Positions 63,973 to 64,000 of a stretch of DNA of 64,000 nt are shown one piece after another (position 1 is the first letter of the stretch; each line of letters begins with the position of its first letter). The notes beneath the pieces are model-generated. The model searched no databases. It was not told where the DNA came from and worked only from the letters and a program-made list of their open reading frames with translations. This DNA is from Salinibacter sp. 10B (GTDB lineage: Bacteria > Bacteroidota > Rhodothermia > Rhodothermales > Salinibacteraceae): the NCBI RefSeq assembly GCF_002954405.1, contig NZ_MQWC01000004.1, positions 780,065 through 844,064 on the forward strand, given 5' to 3'. Both the position numbers and the translations under genes were made by a program.

Positions 63973-64000
63973 ATGTCCGAATCCTACGAGCAGGAACGCA
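63973..64000 (+). CDS. Start of a partial gene at the window end
   Basis: An ATG at 63973 opens a frame reading MSESYEQER, cut by the window edge after nine codons. The opening of a soluble polar protein is plausible, but nothing more can be said. No ribosome site is evident. Confidence 0.35.

Overview
The window looks like a chromosome segment of a high-GC, probably halophilic bacterium of the Rhodothermota/Bacteroidota line, with Salinibacteraceae-like as the best guess. This rests on C-terminal type IX secretion (T9SS type A) sorting domains in two large exported proteins, many small signal-peptide or lipobox proteins, generally acidic proteins, few clear Shine-Dalgarno sites, a PHA phasin, and a GlgC plus GT4 glycogen-type synthase pair. 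The assignment is inference; no rRNA or ribosomal protein gene is present. Three tRNA genes are present: Arg(GCG), Leu(UAA) and Arg(UCG).

Layout. 0-17.5 kb is mostly housekeeping. It holds an ABC1-family kinase, a frameshifted DUF6174 relic, a voltage-sensor-like membrane protein, a HemW-like protein that has lost its three radical-SAM cysteines, a GNAT enzyme, two tandem DUF192 lipoproteins, tRNA-Leu(UAA) interrupted by a 190-nt group I intron just downstream of a TrmH-type methyltransferase gene, a LolA-fold protein, the glycogen pair, a nitrilase-superfamily enzyme with its usual catalytic Lys replaced, a SPOR lipoprotein, a DUF6503 lipoprotein, a DUF1614 membrane protein and a cold-shock protein. 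17.6-31.2 kb holds a GDPD lipoprotein, an ELWxxDGT-repeat T9SS protein, ClpB, a phasin-DUF2188 fusion, an MFS transporter, a ROK sugar kinase, a DUF6483 protein, an MsbA-like ABC exporter and a DUF4097 protein. 31.5-37.8 kb is one minus-strand MacAB-TolC-like operon with a stand-alone ATPase and two separate permeases.

38-42.6 kb returns to ordinary genes (lipoprotein, small membrane protein, ApaG, alpha/beta hydrolase, atypical SDR). 43.0-45.7 kb is a compositionally foreign islet: a coiled-coil/zinc-ribbon protein, a NYN-domain putative ribonuclease and a strongly AT-rich two-TM protein of unknown family, closed by a bidirectional terminator. 45.7-52.8 kb carries a BON-LysM protein, a DUF4332 protein, CutC, two tandem double-UspA proteins, an SLC13-type transporter with an inserted cytosolic regulatory region, and a WYL regulator.

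52.8-62.7 kb is a minus-strand cell-surface cluster. It has a T9SS-sorted protein, two paralogous fibre-like proteins made of a shared N-terminal domain, degenerate repeats and a phage-type S74 intramolecular chaperone, a small exported anchor-like protein, an unknown protein and a membrane-anchored PEGA protein. The window ends with a haloalkane-dehalogenase-like hydrolase and the first codons of another gene.

Most noteworthy are the tRNA-Leu group I intron, the cysteine-less HemW-like protein, the S74 fibre cluster, the low-GC NYN islet and an 80-90 bp dispersed intergenic repeat. All family calls come from reading motifs by eye; no database search was run.
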